From Bolinopsis microptera (lineage: Eukaryota; Ctenophora; Tentaculata; Lobata; Bolinopsidae): DNA of 64,000 nt. Position numbers and translations under genes: made by a program. Of this stretch, positions 10,476-21,551 are shown piece by piece. Numbering within the stretch: position 1 is the first letter of the stretch; each line of letters starts with the position of its first letter. A model generated the notes under the pieces. It was given only the letters and a program-made list of their open reading frames with translations, was not told the DNA's origin and did no database searches. Location: assembly GCF_026151205.1 (NCBI RefSeq), contig NC_087078.1, positions 14,649,118-14,713,117 on the forward strand, given 5' to 3'.

Positions 10476-11372
10476 AATGATGACTAGTTACTTATAATTA
10501 ATTATATTAATTAAGAGTGAGTGGCCTTGAAGGTCCCCTTGGACCTTCAGAGGTTAATCCCCACTCCCCAGTTCAGTATGTAATACGCCAAGGACTGTAA
10601 AAGATCAGAGACTGCTAGTGAAGGCGGTCTCTAGGTATGATTCAGGGTTGGACAAGTGAGACTCGTAGTTATGTTTAATGAATTATTATAAGGAAGAAGT
10701 ACAACACAATTACATGATCAAAGCCTCTCCTTCTGGAGAGTTACTACAAATTTGTTCCTAGAGGCTGTCCAGTTAAGACTATGTCTCTCCCCGAAGGAAG
10801 AGCCAAACAATCTTAGAACAGGTAGAGTAGTAGAACTATTAGTCAATACAAACTCAAACCCGACTGGACACTTCTGAACTCAAAATCGCTTCTTTAAATA
10901 TGAAATCTTTGACTCCCTTGACAGTTGACCCTCTTGACTCCCTCAGTAATCTTTGGAGTATAAGCTCCTGGTGTCAGGTTACATTGTGCGTTAAATCATC
11001 TGGTTGTCATGCCAACTTTAGCAAAAGGGCATCCTCGCGTTTGAGAGATTATAGTAAGAACTGCTTCTTACAAAATTACAACTAATAGAAAGTAAATATA
11101 TACGATGTCGCAAAATTAACCTTTGTCAAGGATGTTGCAAAATTCACCTTTGTCAAGGATTCTTTTGTTATATATTAGGATACTTTAAATTTTCTTTGTA
11201 GTATCAAAAAAAACAGCAAAATCATTAAAAGTAGATCACTAAGCAAATTGCAGCGTGACAGTGCGTATTCAGTATTATATTGATCCAGGGCATCTAGTCG
11301 CAAAAATCAACTAAGACACAACAACGTCTGTGGCAGCATGTCCATATATCTTCATTTGCATTTTGCGTTGTT
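10476..11372. other. No gene recognised
   Basis: There is an AT-rich stretch at about 10495-10515, and a duplicated TTGTCAAGGAT word near 11125 and 11150. An ORF at 10900-11085 has no family features. Confidence 0.35.
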
Positions 11373-11468
11373 ACCTGGGGACCCCAGCCTATAATGTTCA
11401 TTGTTCATAAACATATATTCTGCCGAATAGAGATTTGGCGGAATGAAAGGCTGAGCGCCGCCCAGTAA
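11373..11468 (+). repeat. Short structured interspersed repeat, copy 2
   Basis: ACCTGGGGACCCCAG, CTATAATGTTCA, AGAGATTTGGCGGAATGA, GGCTGAGCGCCGCCCAGTAA: the same modules in the same order as the 9241 and 36146 copies, with a small insertion in the middle. Confidence 0.75.
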
Positions 11469-12006
11469 TTTGCGTTGAATGTTAATAGAATCTATTTTGT
11501 GGGGTTATATCATTACCATGATAAAGATGGTATCTGGATCCAGGATCTAAAATTAGAAGTACGAATGAGTGGAACTTTTCAATTTATTCGTATCGTACGT
11601 ACTTTTCAATTCTACTGAAAAGTTCTCCTTCTAGATATCGGTGGAAAAGTTCTAAATCGCACGTTACGAACTATTATAATATAATATTGAGCGTTTTCAA
11701 AAACTTGTGTTTCTATATTCCATGATCGTCGATTAACTTAAAGTTTAACTTTAAGAGAAACAAGCTGTTTAAAAAAAGTAAATTGTCTGGTAATTTTGTA
11801 GAATTTTTGTTTTACTTTTAAAAACTTGCGTAATCACTTGTACTGTAGGTTTACAACCTACCAGGACGCGCGCCGAGTTGGACTCGTCGATGGAACAGAT
11901 ATTTTACAAGTATCACCCGTTAACTAATCACCTAAGAATTGTGTGTTTAATTTGTTCGCGAACGGTATATTTTCTCTAACATTGGCAAACAATTACATTT
12001 TACATT
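11469..12006. other. No gene recognised
   Basis: AT-rich DNA with several short self-complementary words around TTCGTATCGTACG (11586) and CTTAAAGTTTAACTTTAAG (11738). No coding signal. Confidence 0.35.
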
Positions 12007-12131
12007 GACGGATGTTACTCGTCTAAATTTCTTCGAAGTAGCGCGCGCCGCTTTCTTCTCGAAATGGCCCGATGGCAAGTGCTACGAAGTAGCGCGCGCC
12101 GGGCCAGATCATTAACAATGGTCAACATTTT
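12007..12131 (+). repeat. Solitary arm of the 6-kb foldback
   Basis: From TGACGGATGTTACTCG to GGGCCAGATCATTAAC this nearly matches the right outer arm of the 5985-7005 foldback in the same orientation, without the inner modules or a partner arm. Confidence 0.75.
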
Positions 12132-12307
12132 ACAACGGCCCCGATGATAATAATTCAAAAACAACAAAATTCTATCTGAATCGTACGTCGTTGACATACG
12201 TTGCATGCCACTTTTCGCGCGCGAAGCGCGCGTCGCCGAAGTATCAAGTACGTCGTATGAGTCGGACTTTTCAAAGTTGCGTACAAGTACGTACTTTTCC
12301 CCTTTAA

Positions 12308-13418
12308 GGGGGGGGGGGGGGGGGGGGGTTCACCCTGATTTTTTTTGAAACCTGGTTTCGAGATAGCAGTTGACCAACAAACTAGGACCAGTGACCGAAC
12401 TTTTGAGGGGGTCCCGGACCCCAACCGCCAAACGGTGCCCGCGGGGCAGCCACGCCCATATTTGGTCCAAATTAGGCCCAATTTAGCCAAATACCCTGAA
12501 CATGCCCAAAATCCAGATTTTAAGTGCTCTAGTTGTAGCTAGTGGTCCCATGAACTCGTATATGAATTTTCATCAAGATTGGACAAAAAATGACTGAGTT
12601 ATGAGCCAAAAACCATATGACCATATTTGGGCATACGCAACAAATTTGATCGATTTTGGCCCATAAATTGGTCAAATATTAGTATTTTTGAATGAAACCA
12701 ACTTTTTATGGAAGGTAAGCCTATACTACACATTATCTATGATTATCAGCTCAGTATCTACCTAACTGTGGATTCTGTGTTCAAATAATCGCAAAAAATG
12801 AACAAAGTTGCCCATATCTCAGTTCGCGATATTTGCAAAACTGACTTCGCTCAAAACAATAGAACTCAATAGGGTTTCAATATTTTTTCATGAAATTTTC
12901 AGAATCAACGTAGAATTGTCTCATGACCTTAAGTTTTGGGACAGAATTTTGAGTTAGGCCTTTAAAAAAATTTGGCGGCCAAATTCCAAAATTTGCACTG
13001 CTAAATTTACCTTCCATAAAAAGTTGGTTTCATTCAAAAAAACTAATATTTGACCAATTTATGGGCCAAAATCGATCAAATTTGGTGCGTATGCCCAAAT
13101 ATGGTCATATGGTTTTTGGCTCATAACTCAGTCATTTTTTTGTCCAATCTTGATGAAAATTCATATACGAGTTCATGGGACCACTAGCTACAACTAGAGC
13201 ACTTAAAATCTGGATTTTGGGCATGTTCAGGGTATTTGGCTAAATTGGGCCTAATTTGGACAAAATATGGGCGTGGCTGCCCCGCGGGCACCGTTTGGCA
13301 GTTGGGGTCCGGGACCCCCTCAAAAGTTCGGTCACTGGTCCTAGTTTGTTGGTCAACTGATATCTCGAAACCAAGTTTCACAAAAAATTCAGGGTGAACC
13401 AACCCCCCCCCCCCCCCC
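12308..13418. mobile_element. 1.1-kb palindromic element flanked by TTAA, ends in G/C tracts
   Basis: Two near-identical inverted arms of about 410 bp (12308-12717 and 13007-13418) flank a spacer of about 290 bp. TTAA stands directly outside both ends (12304-12307 and 13419-13422), the target preference of the piggyBac and Kolobok superfamilies. The left arm begins with 21 consecutive G and the right ends with 16 C. Mirror-image ORFs in the two arms are a by-product of arm identity. There is no transposase, so it is non-autonomous. Confidence 0.85.
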
Positions 13419-13422
13419 TTAA

Positions 13423-14010
13423 CGAGTCCGTACAATTACATCTTAGTCCAGGATAATGTCCGCCCGGTACGCCCTGATAGGCCCCGCAATAGAATCTTAT
13501 ATTTTCGAAACATCAGCAGACAATCTAAGCAAATAATCGGATCACGTTAAATTTTTATTGACCTGACAGTTACATGTTAGTTCTCTCAGTTTTAGTGTAT
13601 CAAAAAATTTCGATAATGGGATGAAATTGAGTGATTCGAGAAATTAAATGATTTTCCATATTAATCGGAACTTCAATTAAATTTTTGCCTTTTCTCTAAT
13701 CTAGCTTAGATCTGACAATGGACAACTGTTTTCGGAATTTCATTGATAACAATAGTGAAAACCTTATGCTAAAACCTTATGCGATGTATTTACCCAAAAA
13801 ACCTGAATTGATTGCAATTATTTATAAATATAAAGACTAAAATATAGCAGGAACCCGTTTAACTCTAAAGTGGTGTCAAGAGACAACATTATTAATTTAT
13901 TTTGCGATTTTGATACAACTTGTTGGTCCAAATTTTGGGAACTAAAGTTCTCATTTCTTGGCCAATCTTTTATATTTAATTTTTGCTGACGGACAGAAAA
14001 ATATATCAAT
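13423..14010. other. No gene recognised
   Basis: AT-rich flank between the TTAA element and the start of duplication copy A. A minus-strand ORF at 13818-14150 is not supported and overlaps the pseudogene. Confidence 0.4.
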
Positions 14011-15990
14011 GTATCAAAAATCTCAAAAAGGATAACTGCACACAAGAGCGTTTTATCTTTCCAGATCATCACTTTTTTGGAGTGGACACGAAAACAGAGT
14101 TGCATCTCCCTGAAAGTACACAGAATTGTGAGCATATGTTCGGGGAACAATATGTCTTTACTAGCTGCACAGAAAAATGTAAAAACTCAGCTTGCCCACT
14201 GAAGAACCTGCAAAATACGATGCCTGTCCCAATCAATACCCTAATAGGATAGGAACCCTTGCTAACAACAAATATCTGGTTTTCTTCACCAAATCACGAG
14301 AAAACTTATTCACGAATAGCTATTTCGTGTGCGATAATAATGTCACATGCATAAATTATTCTCAAGTATGTGACTTGATTGATAATTGTGGCGACCGATC
14401 GGATGAGTTGGCATGTACCAATGGTTTCACATGCGACTCTGCTCGTATCATTACAAAAGATAAAACATGTAATGGGAAATTCGATTGCTTCGACATGTCT
14501 GACGAATGTAATCTGGAGTGCTCAAAACAGATACTGGAAAATGTAGCTCTGAAAGTAAGCTCATTGATCATAGGGGGGCTAGCTGTTGTGGCAAACCTGA
14601 TCGTAATGGTAAAGAACGTAGGATCTCTAAAACACTGCAGAACATCTGTAGCCTTGGCTAACAAATCCTTAATAATCTTGATATCTTTGGGAGACTTCTT
14701 AGTAGGTTGCTATTTATTGGTGATAGTAATATATGACGCGGTTATTTTCAAAAAAGACTACTGTAAAAGTCAAATCGAATGGATGACTAGCTTTCAGTGC
14801 TCCACGATAGGTGTTGTCAGTACCATAGGATCCCAGATATCTTTGTTTGCTATGGCGGAAATGAGCACCATTAGGCTAAATGGAATACAGGGTTCACTAA
14901 AAGTCCCAGGTGAAGTCAACATTGTAAAATCTCTTAAGGTTGCACTAGGGGTTCTAAGCATCTTCATGACATCTGCAGCCATTGCTATCACACCAATAAT
15001 TAGTTCATTTGAAAACTTTTTTGTAAATGGATACAAATTTGCTGATGAGCTTAAACTTTTCATCGGAACCCAAAACAAACAAGAAGTCCTTGCAGTCCTT
15101 GAAGCTTACTATGGACGGATGAAAGGAAAAAATATGAGTTGGGAGACGATCCTAAAGATGTACCGTGGCATGTTCTCTCATGATGTAGGATATCCAGACC
15201 ACACCGATACGGTCACAAAGCTTGATTTCTACGGAAATGACGGTGTGTGCCTGTTTAAGTATTTTGCCGACAACAACGACCCCCAGAGGAACTTCGTTTG
15301 GGCGATACTCGCCGTAAACTTTGTCTGCTTCCTATTCATTTCAATATCCTACATTCTGATAGCTATTGTCTCCAGAGAGTCCTCAAAAGGTCTTACTAAT
15401 TCGCAGAACAATCGACAAATTAGTGACCGAAACCGAAAAATGAGTAAAGGATAACGATCATCATCACTACTGACTTCTGTTGTTGGGTGCCTTTCATCGT
15501 TATCTGTGTGTTGCACTCCCTAGAAGTTCTTGATGCAACTCCATGGTACGGCATATTCTCAATGATCATCCTGCCAATAAATTCTGTGATAAACCCATTC
15601 CTTTATGACAATTTTGTCACAGAATCACTCAGTGCACCTTTTCGATTACTCTTAGCCAGAATTGCCAACTCAGCCATTCACCAAACTATCATCGCACGTT
15701 TCAGTTCTGCTCAACCTGAAGTTATCGAGATGGAGCAGATAGAAGTTCGAAGAGGAGAACCTGGATGCTCTACTGGTAGTGTCCTCGGTACAAAGCATAA
15801 AGAAGCTGACGGACCGAAAACAACAGCAGATCTAGATATTAGAGTTTCTTGTCTCCAGAACCAAGCTAGAGATAAAGGAGCAGAATCATCTTCAGCAATA
15901 GTTACAGGCGAGGACGGATGTGCTTGGTTGAACAGAACAGATGGTGACGTGATAGTTGAGGTACATGATCCATCTGTGCAGCAGAGACAA

Positions 15991-16710
15991 AATCCTGAAT
16001 TTATCTCGCAAACCATCAACAAAGATCCAGAGATTCACAAAGGTACAAATAAGGGTGGGGTTTTAGAGTCGGAAGTAACACAAGACGTTATTGCCGAGGT
16101 GGACCTTCAGGAAGGGCAGCATGAGCAGAGACAAGATCCCGAATTTATCTCTCAAACCATCAACAAAGATCCAGAGATTCACAAAGGTACAAATAAGGTT
16201 GGGGTTTTAGAGTCGGAAGTAACACAAGACGATATTGCCGAGGTTCACCTTCAGGAAGGGCAGCATGAGCAGAGACAAGATCCCGAATTTATCTCTCAAA
16301 CCATCAACAAAGATCCAGAGATTCACAAAGGTACAAATAAGGGTGGGGTTTTAGAGTCGGAGGTAACACAAGACGTTATTGCTGAGGTGCACCTTCAGGA
16401 AGGCCAGTATGAGCAGAGACAAGATCCCGAATTTATCTCTCAAACCATCAACAAAGATCCAGAGATTCACAAAGGTACAAATAAGGGTGGGGTTTTAGAG
16501 TCGGAAGTAACACAAGACGATATTGCCGAGGTTCACCTTCAGGAAGGGCAGCATGAGCAGAGACAAAATCCCGAATTTATCTCTCAAACCATCAACAAAG
16601 ATCCAGAGATTCACAAAGGTACAAATAAGGGTGGGGTTTTAGAGTCGGAAGTAACACAAGACGTTATTGCCGAGGTGCATCTTCAGGAAGGCCAGCATGA
16701 GCAGAGACTA
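15991..16710 (+). repeat. Five tandem 144-bp (48-residue) coding repeats
   Basis: Exactly 5 x 144 bp, in frame, encode units that begin DPEFISQTINKDPEIHKG and end EVHLQEGQHEQRQ. Copies alternate between TQDVIAEV and TQDDIAEV (V, D, V, D, V), so growth probably occurred in 288-bp pairs. Copy B has one equivalent unit (about 28879-29022). The sequence is hydrophilic and acidic, suited to a cytoplasmic tail. Confidence 0.92.
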
Positions 16711-16825
16711 GATCCCGAATTTATCATTCAAACTATCAATACAGATGCAGAGGTCTCAAAAGATATCAGCGATGTCGAAGGTTTAGAGCTGCGACTAACG
16801 GAAGACTTTATTGCTCATGTCCATT

Positions 16826-17978
16826 CTGCCGTTTTCTCAGAAAAGGCAGTAAGTCCAATTTTTCGAAATATGACAATATTGGTATCAAAATTTTCAGTGG
16901 AAAATTCTTTACAACATGAGCTACATATTAATGTATAGAAACATTGTTGCATGCAATTTCTAAGGAAGTAAGTCCCAGTTGAGAAACATTATGTTCGGTT
17001 TTGGCCAATTATTTTCTGAGAGAAGGACGTAAGTCCGGACTTACTGCCTTTTCTGAGAAAATCTTGAAAATCTTCTGAGATAAGGAGGTAATTCCGTGGA
17101 CTTACTGCCTTTTTCTGAGATAAATTATCTGTGATAGGAAGAAGTAGCTGGACTTACTTCCTATAAAAGCATGCTAAAAGCGGAATTTTAGAAAGTGATT
17201 TCCCAAAAAGAACATAACTTTACTGCCGATTGATATTTTCGCTTGAAATTTTCAGAATCGATGTATAATTACATTTCAACTTTACTTAAGTGATCAAAAT
17301 TTTCATTTAGGCCTCAAAAAAAATTTGATGGCCGATTTTCAAAAACGCCGGATGTATTTTATTTGCAAAACATAAACATTGGAGCAGTTATTGAGCTGTT
17401 ATAATCGCAGAGAATGTTTAGTTTAGGAATATCTTTTGGATCAAGTTCATTTTCATCAAAATATCGATAAGATATCATTTAATGCACTGAAATCTTTCAA
17501 AATTGGCGAGTTTGCCTAAATAAGGGCATACTACTATTCAAAAACATTTATTATATGATATGGAGCGATTTAGATTTACCTAATTGTTTATATTTGACAA
17601 TATAATCCAAAATACATAGATCCAAACCTCAAAAATTTAGTAAAAAGCTTGGACTTACTTCCTTCTCAGAAAAATATTGAACAGAGATTTTTCTCAGAAA
17701 AGGAAGTAAGTCCAAGTTTTCTCAGAAAAGGCAGTAAGTCCATCCAGTATGAAAAATAAGCTCGATTATTTGGCATAAAAATGGTTATATCTAAGCTTAT
17801 GGACGGCTCAAAGCTTTAATTTTTTTGACGAATTAAAATTTGACTAATTATTGATAACTCAACGTGTTTACTTTTGATCTTACGCAAAAAGTAAACGGAG
17901 AAAAAACCATAAACGCAAAAGTCGCAATATCTCGAAATGGCAAATATGGACTTACTGCCTTTTCTGAGAAAACGGCAG
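16826..17978. mobile_element. 1.15-kb TIR element with repeated internal end motifs
   Basis: Perfect 32-bp terminal inverted repeats start CTGCCGTTTTCTCAG. The flanking CATT (16822-16825 and 17979-17982) is a 4-bp target duplication, and copy B supplies the empty site. The end motif AAAAGGCAGTAAGTCC, in either orientation or as the GGAAGTAAGTCC variant, recurs at least seven more times inside (near 17030, 17098, 17150, 17652, 17695, 17725), as expected of reiterated transposase binding sites. No transposase ORF. Confidence 0.88.
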
Positions 17979-18190
17979 CATTCTGAGGAGGTGCAACACA
18001 GAAACGAATATGAAATTTGCCCTCAAATCATGGACAAAGAATCTGAGATTTAAGATCTTCATCATAGTTAACCTCGAGGTATAGTTTCGAACTTAAGTGG
18101 AGGTTATATTTGTGTATATTGATAGCTTGAGATGAATTTTTCGTTTATGTTAACTGAAACTGTAAGAATAGTAAAATGTATGAACTTATG

Positions 18191-18506
18191 CAGTGAAACC
18201 TCTTTATATTGGGCTTATAGGGAGAAACGAAAATAGAACGGTACAGCAAAAACTTGGTATAGAGAGTTCCATGATCATAATTGTCAACCTCTCAAATAAG
18301 ATATCAAGTCTAGTTTTGCAATGGAATACAATTCGATATGTAGTATGCACTCACATCATCAATAATAGCGATGTGAGCTCTCACGAATCACGAATTCTCC
18401 AAACACAGGCTACAGATCGGGGAAAGGAATGAGCACGGTGTAACTGTAATTGTATAGAGGTTCGCGGTATAGACATTTTGTACTGTGATATAGTTTTGGT
18501 TCACTG
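18191..18506. mobile_element. Tc1/mariner-like MITE remnant
   Basis: It starts CAGTGAAACCTCTTTATA and ends GGTTCACTG, the imperfect inverted ends typical of Tc1/mariner-type MITEs. An inner ATAGAGGTTCGCGGTATAG is near the right end. The same element is in copy B (about 29351-30302), where a LINE has inserted into it, so it predates the duplication. The TA target is not clean. Confidence 0.5.
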
Positions 18507-19952
18507 TACATGTAAGTGCTTCACTGCACGTATACGTGAGATATTCAATTACAAATAGATATAAGTTCTGATGTCAAGACATTCGGAAAAAACTCAATGG
18601 GAATTTATGGAATACCGTTTAAGAAATATGCTTAAAAAAATTAGTAATTTGAATTCCATATAATTGATTATTTGTTAAGCAATTGTTTTATTGTGTAGAC
18701 GATTTTATAAATCTATTGAAGATTTAGATATTTTTTTTCTTCATAAACTTGATTGATGGATTGCTTTAATGAGCAATAAAAATCAAGTTCTTATTTTAAA
18801 TTAGCTGATTATTCCAATCCTCGCAATAGTTTAAAGCTCATTTCCAAGTAGTATTGGTACGCTTGTTTGAATATCATAGAAACTGTAACTATCGTGATAT
18901 GCATAATATATATATGTAATATTGTGTATGATATGAACTATATTTGATTATTTTCTTAATTTTATTCCTCCCTATTCCGCTACTTTTGAAAAATTCAGTG
19001 TTTTATTTTGTTACATGACTGGCTTTTTCCTTACCTGATTTGGTTTTAATTCCGAAATTTTCCTAACTTGGGTCCTGGAAGTGGATCAGACGATCAGTGC
19101 TGTACAAAACTAAGTTTTTTTAGTTTCTTCTCTTTTTCACCACATTATTCTGATTATCTTTTTAACTCCGGGATAGTTTGAAACTGAGAATAACACGACG
19201 GAGGACAATTCAGTGCAACCTTTTTGAAAAAGGTGGACTATTCTGCGGAATCACATGGCACTAAGATATAATACTAAAACGAATATGATTCTTCCAGATC
19301 GCTCGTTCTAATTCTAGAACTTTTCACATAATAAGCACTCGAATCCCTATTATTTTTATTAAACTATCAGCAGTACACTAGTTTACACGTATTAACAAGA
19401 AGATTATTTAAGGGGGAGGTTTGTGTCACAGTGCTTGTAAGCACGACCGTCAGTCCTAACACCCCCTTTATTTTTTGCTTTTTTATTTAGACTCACGGAA
19501 AGACGTTCAGCAGGTTTACATTTATCTAAACTATTCTAATTCAATGTTAAAGATGAATGAAATCAACGATAATCATGTTAATATTCTTATAAAATGTGTG
19601 TAAATACATGACAGCACTGTGAAACGAAGCCAGTCGCAAACAATGAAGGAGGGATTGCCATGCCCATAGGCATCGGAGTCATGGACTCGCGGGTAGTCTT
19701 TGCAGATTAGGATTATCAATTACCAGTAATTAAATCTCATCGTTAATCGCTTTTATAGTGATTTTGAGCACATAACTTTAGATCCTTTCACTTGTTAATG
19801 TTTTTACTCATTTTCAATGATATGAGGGGACATAAATGTTTATGTTTGTTGCAGAACAATATATTATACTAATTTAATCTAGATTAAAACTTCGATTATT
19901 TAAATGATAACAAGTATCAACTGTAAAAAGTATAACAAGAACGGTGATTCAT
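18507..19952. other. Duplicated non-coding DNA (copy A), no gene
   Basis: Matches 30303-32970 closely apart from the hAT-like insert. No open frame or splice pattern was recognised. Confidence 0.6.
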
Positions 19953-19987
19953 AGTTCCTATTTTTATCCTGCACTTTGTTCTAACAG

Positions 19988-20613
19988 ACACACCAGGAGG
20001 GGGTAGAGAGGGGCTTCAGTCCGCATTGGAACAAGAAGTCATTGAAGTTAAGGGATTCTGGGGTCGCTTGATTAAAGGTTGTGTGGCTAATTTTATAAAT
20101 ACACTCCAGGGTTGGGGAAGTATATTGCTGATACCAGCATTGCTCAACGTGTTTAATAATAAAGAAAGTAAGCTCACTATGGATCAGGAACTTCTTATTC
20201 TCGCCCTTCTTTACGGAGTAGCCAAACTAATTGGCAGGATTCTCGGCATCTTCCTTTTAAAGTACGTGAGTTTCCGAATCCTGCAGCCTCTTCTTTCTGT
20301 TATCATAGCATCCTGCTACCTGAGTCTCATTTTCCTGGACCACAGCCTGATTATCACAGTGGTTGCTATGGGGATATGTAACATGTGTTTTTGTGTAACG
20401 AGGTGTGAACTGACGCTCATGGAGTTTGATAAGCACTACTTTGGGACGGAGCGGCTAGTTCTGGGGGCGGGGGTGATGTCTGGATGTGCCATGATGGGCG
20501 CTGCAGTCGGCGCTATTGTAGCCTCGTTCCTGAGCAGTCACCAAGCTGTGATAGTTACTTTTGTGTTGAGCTGTATTCAAGTGGTTACATTCTGCTTCAT
20601 CACAGAACGGTAG
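19988..20613 (+). CDS. Transporter C-terminal exon, SLC29/ENT-like
   Basis: The exon follows the acceptor TTCTAACAG (phase 1) and reads open for about 208 codons to TAG. I used the acceptor rather than an internal start because no suitable ATG opens the ORF. Hydrophobicity shows five to six membrane spans. The layout resembles the C-terminal half of equilibrative nucleoside transporters: a first span with an internal Pro, a GVAKLIGRILGIF span where ENTs have a DxxGR motif, and a GAGVMSGCAMMGAAVGAIV span where ENTs have AGxxMxxxLxxGLxxGA. Another multi-span carrier family is possible. No upstream exon was found; the duplicated block abuts it, so the gene may be decapitated. Confidence 0.5.
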
Positions 20614-21081
20614 AACAGTAAATGGAAAATGTATACCGAATGTATTTGTGACCCTCAATTATACTAGTGAGTATTAAAATTATCTTAAAGTAACTCTTTG
20701 GATTTAACAATAATATTAATATCTACATACCATTTTAATTTTTATTTTAATCATTTCTAAATGAGCAGGACTCAGTACGCCGTGATATTCAAAATTTTGT
20801 GATTCATTCTAACTTGATTCTGCTTCATTACAGAACGATAGACAATTAAACTTGAAAACGTTGTAATTGAAATTATTTCTGACCCTCAGTTATTACTCAG
20901 TTAGTAAGCAATATATTTTGAATAGCAAAAAAAACGTAACGTGTTTTAATTGAATATTTATTCCAGGTTAATCATGTTTAAAGTATGAGTAACAACTAAC
21001 AGTAACAACATGAACAAGTAAAATGAGCTATTTCTTTGAATCAAAAGTTAGAATGAAGACATTGACTTTGAAACTGCCATT
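20614..21081. other. Intergenic; partial copy of the transporter 3' end
   Basis: Positions about 20818-20910 repeat the end of the transporter exon and its 3' flank (TTCTGCTTCATTACAGAACG..., TGACCCTCAGTTAT) in the same orientation, a local tandem duplication of about 100 bp. Nothing else was seen. Confidence 0.6.
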
Positions 21082-21089
21082 AAATTCTG

Positions 21090-21543
21090 GGTCATTCGAG
21101 CGTAGACCATGGCCTATCGGGCGCCTATTGGGCGCCTATCGGGCGCCTATTGGGCGCCTTGCCATGGCCAATACTACGGCACATTGTGTTTGACCGTTTT
21201 ACAACTTGAAGGTATATGTGACACGATCAATTTTTGGACTGATTTTGTATATTAAAAATAAGAATGCATTGATTGTCACACATAAATGTATCATAAATTG
21301 TAGTACTATAAAATCGATTGTCACACAACATAAAATGTATTATAAATTCTACTCTAAAATGTATTATTATATTTAAATAATATCTCCAGAAAGGATGGCG
21401 TCCCTTTTCTTGCGAACTAATGCAGGCTTTTTCAGTTCCGCTTTATACATCGCTCAAATAGGGATTCCTGATTCATCCGCAGATAGGCGCCCAATAGGCG
21501 CCCGAAAGGCGCCCGAAAGGCCATGGTCTACGCTCGAATGACC
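21090..21543. mobile_element. 454-bp MITE with 8-bp target duplication
   Basis: Inverted ends begin GGTCATTCGAGCGTAGACC and continue with ATGGCCT and repeated GGGCGCC words. AAATTCTG flanks both sides (21082-21089, 21544-21551). An 8-bp duplication fits hAT or P-type transposition. There is no ORF; the interior is AT-rich. Confidence 0.88.
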
Positions 21544-21551
21544 AAATTCTG

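Larger units (their letters stand above)
14011..18053 (+). pseudogene. LDLa-7TM receptor, copy A: 5'-truncated pseudogene
   Basis: Nearly identical to the receptor at 25847-29206 but lacking its N-terminal 350 or so residues. Three lesions are visible against copy B: loss of one C near 14211, loss of one G near 15445 (ending the reading at KMSKG), and insertion of the 1.15-kb element at 16826, which replaces the C-terminus with an element-encoded tail ending at 16938. The original C-terminal codons survive beyond the insert at 17979-18053. Two LDLa modules, seven membrane segments and the NPFLY motif can still be read across three frames. It also has five tail repeats where copy B has one. 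Confidence 0.9.
14011..19952 (+). repeat. Segmental duplication, copy A
   Basis: Homology to 26890-32970 begins at GTATCAAAAATCTC and ends at GATTCAT. It spans the receptor 7TM exon, its 3' flank, a Tc1-like MITE and about 1.4 kb of non-coding DNA. Copy A alone carries the 1.15-kb element at 16826. Copy B alone carries the LINE at 29601 and the hAT-like element at 30697. Confidence 0.95.

Noticed and set aside
12155-13435. Similar ORFs in both arms of the TTAA palindrome
   Set aside because: The arms are inverted copies, so the same peptide appears twice. There are no start context, domains or codon signal.
14362-15078. Minus-strand ORFs of about 100 codons opposite the receptor, repeated at 27241-27957
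   Set aside because: They are shadows of the conserved plus-strand coding sequence, duplicated along with it.
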